Of a stretch of DNA of 10,765 nucleotides, positions 7,050-10,765 are shown piece after piece. The translations under genes were made by a program, and so were the position numbers. The DNA comes from Corallincola sp. (GTDB taxonomy: Bacteria > Pseudomonadota > Gammaproteobacteria > Enterobacterales > Neiellaceae): NCBI GenBank assembly GCA_017998495.1, contig JAGOCY010000018.1, forward strand, positions 1 through 10,765. The letters are read 5' to 3'. Below the pieces are notes generated by a model. It was not told the DNA's origin. It searched no databases and saw only the letters and a program-made list of their open reading frames with translations. How positions within the stretch are numbered: the first letter of the stretch is position 1; each line of letters starts with the position of its first letter.

Positions 7050-8555
7050 ATGTCTGCTGCTCCTTCCGCGCGGCTGCCGTCGCTGTTCTGGTCGCTGGTG
7101 CCGGTGGCGATCCTGATCGCTTTGCTCACCTCGTCGGTGATGCTCTTTGGTGATTCCAGTTCCTTTGGCCCTAACCAGATCGCGTTGCTGTTGGCCTCGG
7201 CCATCGGCATCGCCATTGCCCTGGCTCATGGTCATCGCTGGGCGGTGCTGGAGCAGGGGATCATGCGCGGCATTTCGGTCGCCCTCGGCGCGGTACTGAT
7301 CCTGCTGATGATCGGTGCCTTGATCGGCACCTGGCTGCTCGCCGGCACAGTGCCAACCCTAATCTATTACGGCCTGCAGCTGATTGACCCCAACTGGTTC
7401 TACTTCACCTGCTGCGTGGTCTGCGCCATCGTCTCTTTGAGTATTGGCAGCAGCTGGACCACGGCGGCGACCGTTGGCGTGGCCTTTATCGGCGTCGCCC
7501 AGGGGCTGGAGCTGTCGTTGGCGATCACCGCCGGGGCGGTGGTATCAGGCGCCTATTTTGGCGACAAGATGTCACCCTTGTCGGAGACCACCAACCTGGC
7601 GCCGGCGGTGGCCGGCAGTGAGCTCTTTGCCCATATCCGCCATATGGTCTGGACCAGTGGCCCCAGTCTGGCCATTGCCCTGCTGCTGTTTGCCATTCTC
7701 GGCGCCGGCGAACAGCCGCAGGGGGATGCCAGCCGCATCACCGTGATCACCGATGGCATTACCGCGATCTATCAGGTGTCGGCATGGAATCTGCTGCCGC
7801 TGCTGTTGCTACTGGCCATGGCCATTGGCAAGGTGCCGGCGTTGCCTGCCATTTTTGTCGGTGCGCTGATCGGCGGTCTGTGGGCGGCGCTGGTGCAAGG
7901 CGACAGCATCCCGCTGCTGTTTCCGGAGCTGGCGGATCAGGGCTGGCGCGGTGTGGTGCTGGCGATCTGGCGGGCCAGCTTTGAGGGGGTCAAGGTCAGC
8001 TCGGAGCAGCCGGGCCTGGCCGATCTGCTCAGCGGCGGCGGCATGGCCAAGATGCTGAACACCGTATGGTTGATCATCTGCGCCATGGCCTTTGGTGCGG
8101 TGATGGAGTGCACCGGCATGCTCAAGCAGCTGGTAGCCCAGATGCTCAAGCTGGTGCAGGGTACCGGCTCGCTGGTGGCGGCAACGCTCTGTACCTGTAT
8201 CGGTGTCAATGTGGTCACTGCTGATCAGTACATGTCGATCGTGATGCCGGGGCGGATGTTCCGTGAGGCGTTCCGCGAGCGCAAGCTGGCGCTGGTCAAC
8301 CTGTCGCGCACGCTGGAGGATGGCGGCACCATCACCTCGCCGCTGATCCCTTGGAACTCCTGCGGTTCCTACATGTTCAGCGTGCTGCTGGTATCGCCCG
8401 CCGACTATTTCATGTATGCCTTTTTCAACCTGCTGAATCCGCTGATCGCCATCCTCTACGGTTTCCTCGGCATCAAGATTCTGCCGGCACCCCAGCACCA
8501 GGCCGAGGAGTCTCTGTTCGATGAGCAACAATCCCAACCGCAGCAGCGCCCGTAA
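7050..8555 (+). CDS. nhaC: NhaC-family Na+/H+ antiporter
   Basis: This is a 501-residue polytopic inner-membrane protein with the NhaC signatures. These are GAYFGDKMSPLSETT (167-181), NVVTADQYMSIVMPGRMF (387-404) and LEDGGTITSPLIPWNSCG (422-439). Hydrophobic helices fill almost the whole chain from about 12 to 477, and the last 20 residues are a polar, Gln-rich cytoplasmic tail. Members exchange external H+ for internal Na+, but the same family includes the malate/lactate antiporter MleN of Bacillus, so a Na+-coupled organic-acid exchange cannot be excluded. The ATG at 7050 is preceded by AGAGG with a 6-base spacer and lies 32 bases after the NSS transporter stop, with no terminator between them. 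The pairing with a Na+ symporter suggests it may return the imported Na+. Its last 35 bases overlap pepN in another frame. The symbol is a family-level label. Confidence 0.9.
   Translation: MSAAPSARLPSLFWSLVPVAILIALLTSSVMLFGDSSSFGPNQIALLLASAIGIAIALAHGHRWAVLEQGIMRGISVALGAVLILLMIGALIGTWLLAGTVPTLIYYGLQLIDPNWFYFTCCVVCAIVSLSIGSSWTTAATVGVAFIGVAQGLELSLAITAGAVVSGAYFGDKMSPLSETTNLAPAVAGSELFAHIRHMVWTSGPSLAIALLLFAILGAGEQPQGDASRITVITDGITAIYQVSAWNLLPLLLLLAMAIGKVPALPAIFVGALIGGLWAALVQGDSIPLLFPELADQGWRGVVLAIWRASFEGVKVSSEQPGLADLLSGGGMAKMLNTVWLIICAMAFGAVMECTGMLKQLVAQMLKLVQGTGSLVAATLCTCIGVNVVTADQYMSIVMPGRMFREAFRERKLALVNLSRTLEDGGTITSPLIPWNSCGSYMFSVLLVSPADYFMYAFFNLLNPLIAILYGFLGIKILPAPQHQAEESLFDEQQSQPQQRP
8505..8510 (+). 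promoter_or_regulatory. Ribosome binding site of pepN inside nhaC
   Basis: GAGGAG at 8505-8510 lies 10 bases before the pepN ATG at 8521, inside the nhaC coding region. Ribosomes translating nhaC pass over it, so expression of the two genes is probably coupled. The spacing is at the long end of normal. Confidence 0.6.
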
Positions 8556-10765
8556 CCGTCACGACTATCAGCCGCCGCTGTATGTCATTGATGAGGTTGA
8601 ACTGCAGTTCGACCTCGATGCTGAAGCGACCCGCGTTCAGTCGCGGCTGACCATCCGTCGTCAGGGCAACCACAGCCAGCCGCTGCGCCTCGATGGCGAG
8701 CAGCTGCAACTGCAGTGGCTCAGGGTCGATGGTGTCGAGCTCAGTGGCGACCAGTATCAGCTCGACGAGCAGAGCCTGACCATCGCCACCACGGCCGAGG
8801 CCTTGGTGGTGGAGTCACTGGTGGTGATCAATCCCACGGCCAACACCGCGCTCGAAGGGTTGTATCGCTCAGGTGATGCTTACTGCACCCAGTGCGAGGC
8901 TGAAGGCTTTCGTCGCATCACCTTCTTTGCCGACCGCCCGGACGTGCTCAGCCGCTACCGGGTCACCATTCGTGCCCCGCAAAGCGTGCCGCACCTGCTG
9001 GCCAACGGTAACCGGGTGGGGCAGGGGCTGCTGGCCGATGGCCGCCACTTTGTTGAGTGGCAGGACCCCTTTCCCAAGCCCTGCTACCTGTTTGCGCTGG
9101 TGGCCGGCAGCTTTGATCAGGTCACCGATCACTTTGTCACCCGCAGTGGCCGCCGTGTCGCTTTGGAGTTCTACGTTGACCCGGGCAAGGGCGAACGGGC
9201 CCAGTTCGCCCTCGAATCGCTCAAGCAGTCGATGGCCTGGGATGAGCGGCGCTTCAACCTCGAATATGACCTCGACATTTACATGGTGGTGGCGGTCGAC
9301 TTCTTCAACATGGGGGCGATGGAGAACAAGGGGCTCAATGTCTTCAACGCCAAGTACGTGCTGGCCGACAGCCGCACCGCTACCGATGAGGATTATCACG
9401 GCATCGAGGCGGTGATCGGCCACGAGTATTTCCACAACTGGACCGGCAACCGCATCACCTGCCGCGATTGGTTCCAGCTCAGCCTCAAAGAGGGGCTGAC
9501 GGTGTTCCGTGATCAGGAATTTTCGGCCGATCTTGGCTCGCGGGCGGTCAACCGCATCCGCAATGTGCGGGTGATCCGGGGGCGTCAGTTTGCCGAGGAC
9601 AGCGGCCCCATGGCCCATCCGATCCGTCCGGAGCGGGTGGTGGAGATGAACAACTTCTACAGCGTTACCGTCTATAACAAGGGCGCGGAGGTGATCCGCA
9701 TGCTCCACACCCTGCTGGGTGAAGCGGGGTTCCAGCGCGGTATGGCCCTGTATGTCGAGCGCCATGATGGGCAGGCGGTCACCTGTGATGATTTTGTGGC
9801 CGCCATGGCCGATGCCAATGGCCGCGATCTCAGCCTGTTCCAGCGCTGGTATAGTCAGTCCGGCACCCCCGAGGTGACGGTGGAGGTCGCCCATGATCCA
9901 GCAACCCGGACCCTGCGCCTGAGCCTGCGTCAGCACACCCCGGCGACCGCCGATCAGGCCGACAAGCTGCCGCTGCTGATCCCGCTCAAGTTGCAGCTGC
10001 TGGCGGCCGATGGCCGCTCGCTGCCGCTGATGGATGCGCAGGGTCAGCCGTTGCCGCAGCCGTTGCTGCTGGCGAGCAGCGAGCAGCAACGGCTGTTGAG
10101 TGACATTGACGCTGTGCCGGCGATCGCCGTGGGCGAGGGGTTCAGTGCCCCGGTCAAGGTGCACTTTGCCCAGAGCGATGAGGCACGGGCGCTGATCCTG
10201 CGCCATGGTCGTGACCCTTTCTGCCGTTGGGACAGCTGGCAGCAACTGGTGACCGCCGCGCTGCTGGCTGACAGCTTCCAGCCGCTGCCGGCGGTGGCCA
10301 TGGCTGCGCTGGTGGCGGTTTGTGGCAACGAGGCCGAAGATCCGGCCTTTATCGCCGAACTGCTGACGCTGCCCAGCCTTGAAACCCTGCTGGAGGCCGG
10401 CTTTAGCGGTAATGTGGTGGAACTGCATGAGCGCATGCTGGCCCTCTATCGCCAGCTGGGGCAGGCATTGGCGGCCGTGGCCCGCCACTGGCTGAGTCAG
10501 CCGTTGCCACGGCCCTATCGCTATCAGGCTGATGAAGCCGCAGTGCGCGCTCGCGCCGCGACGTTGCTCTATCTGCAGGCGGCGGTGGCCGAGGATGCGG
10601 ACGCCCAGGTGGCCCACTATCACGATCAGGCGGATAACATGAGTGAGCGGCTGGCAGCGCTGCGTGCCGCCTGCCACTGGCAGTTGCCCTGTGCCGACCG
10701 GCTGCTCGAGGCCTTTGCCGCCGACTTCAGTGATGATCCGCTGACCATGGACAAATGGCTGGCAC
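8521..10765 (+). CDS. pepN: Aminopeptidase N, family M1 (3' end beyond the window)
   Basis: The frame is open from the ATG at 8521 to the window end, giving 748 complete codons of a protein that is about 870 residues in E. coli. It is a cytosolic zinc aminopeptidase that removes N-terminal residues from peptides late in protein breakdown. Sequence marks in order are an N-terminal start resembling E. coli PepN (RHDYQPPLYVIDEVEL), ANTALEGLY and CTQCEAEGFRRITFF, the substrate-binding GAMEN (265-269), the zinc motif HEYFHNW (H301, E302, H305) with third ligand E324, and the catalytic tyrosine Y385. All match E. coli residues H297, E298, H301, E320 and Y381 with a constant offset of four. The last visible residues, LTMDKWLA, match LVMDKWF of E. 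coli, so no frameshift is seen. The gene overlaps nhaC by 35 bases. It may share the upstream transcript, though an internal promoter in nhaC cannot be excluded. Confidence 0.96.
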   Translation, partial: MSNNPNRSSARNRHDYQPPLYVIDEVELQFDLDAEATRVQSRLTIRRQGNHSQPLRLDGEQLQLQWLRVDGVELSGDQYQLDEQSLTIATTAEALVVESLVVINPTANTALEGLYRSGDAYCTQCEAEGFRRITFFADRPDVLSRYRVTIRAPQSVPHLLANGNRVGQGLLADGRHFVEWQDPFPKPCYLFALVAGSFDQVTDHFVTRSGRRVALEFYVDPGKGERAQFALESLKQSMAWDERRFNLEYDLDIYMVVAVDFFNMGAMENKGLNVFNAKYVLADSRTATDEDYHGIEAVIGHEYFHNWTGNRITCRDWFQLSLKEGLTVFRDQEFSADLGSRAVNRIRNVRVIRGRQFAEDSGPMAHPIRPERVVEMNNFYSVTVYNKGAEVIRMLHTLLGEAGFQRGMALYVERHDGQAVTCDDFVAAMADANGRDLSLFQRWYSQSGTPEVTVEVAHDPATRTLRLSLRQHTPATADQADKLPLLIPLKLQLLAADGRSLPLMDAQGQPLPQPLLLASSEQQRLLSDIDAVPAIAVGEGFSAPVKVHFAQSDEARALILRHGRDPFCRWDSWQQLVTAALLADSFQPLPAVAMAALVAVCGNEAEDPAFIAELLTLPSLETLLEAGFSGNVVELHERMLALYRQLGQALAAVARHWLSQPLPRPYRYQADEAAVRARAATLLYLQAAVAEDADAQVAHYHDQADNMSERLAALRAACHWQLPCADRLLEAFAADFSDDPLTMDKWLA

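Noticed and set aside
8869..10677. A 602-codon open frame on the minus strand opposite pepN
   Set aside because: It lies fully antisense to a strongly conserved pepN with all catalytic residues. Its product is rich in His, Gln, Arg and Gly with no recognisable domain, as expected of an antisense frame in GC-rich coding DNA. Long open shadow frames are common in such genomes.

Overview
The window looks like ordinary chromosomal core DNA of a high-GC gammaproteobacterium. The evidence is the msrC-proQ-prc gene order (the order known from E. coli), a full-length-type ProQ with a FinO-like domain, and a PepN closely resembling the enterobacterial and Shewanella enzymes. The GC richness and the ProQ and PepN sequences would fit an Aeromonadales or Alteromonadales (for example Ferrimonas-like) genome. 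That placement is inference from memory of these families and was not searched. Coding density is very high. The only intergenic stretch above 100 bases is 2061-2180. I see no tRNA, rRNA, CRISPR array, insertion sequence, phage gene or attachment site, and no obvious shift in base or codon use.

Layout: (1) 1-303, plus strand, is the C-terminal part of a HAD-family phosphatase. (2) 288-2060, minus strand, is a complete MsbA-type ABC exporter half-transporter whose 3' end overlaps the HAD gene tail to tail by 16 bases. (3) 2061-2180 is a compact divergent control region with a plausible minus-strand promoter, a weaker plus-strand promoter candidate, and a 15-base perfect dyad close to the msrC start. 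(4) 2181-10765 is a single co-directional run of six genes: msrC (free methionine-R-sulfoxide reductase), proQ (RNA chaperone), prc (periplasmic tail-specific protease), a neurotransmitter:sodium symporter (NSS) family amino-acid transporter, an NhaC-family Na+/H+ antiporter, and pepN (aminopeptidase N, cut by the window end). Spacings in the run are 3, 39, 10 and 32 bases, then a 35-base overlap, and I see no intrinsic terminator between the genes.

How they may work together: MsrC repairs oxidised free methionine. ProQ in E. coli affects the neighbouring prc and the stress and envelope regulons through RNA binding. Prc degrades periplasmic proteins from their C-termini. Between prc and pepN lie two sodium-coupled membrane proteins where E. 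coli has htpX after prc. A Na+-driven amino-acid importer, an antiporter that could expel the Na+, and a cytosolic aminopeptidase form a plausible amino-acid and peptide recovery set beside the periplasmic protease. This is inferred from gene order only.

I did not find a clearly undescribed system. The points most worth a second look are the transporter pair between prc and pepN, the glutamine/glutamate-rich N-terminal extension of ProQ encoded by a 9-base tandem repeat, the dyad in the msrC leader, and a Lys-for-Arg change at the predicted outer gate of the NSS transporter.
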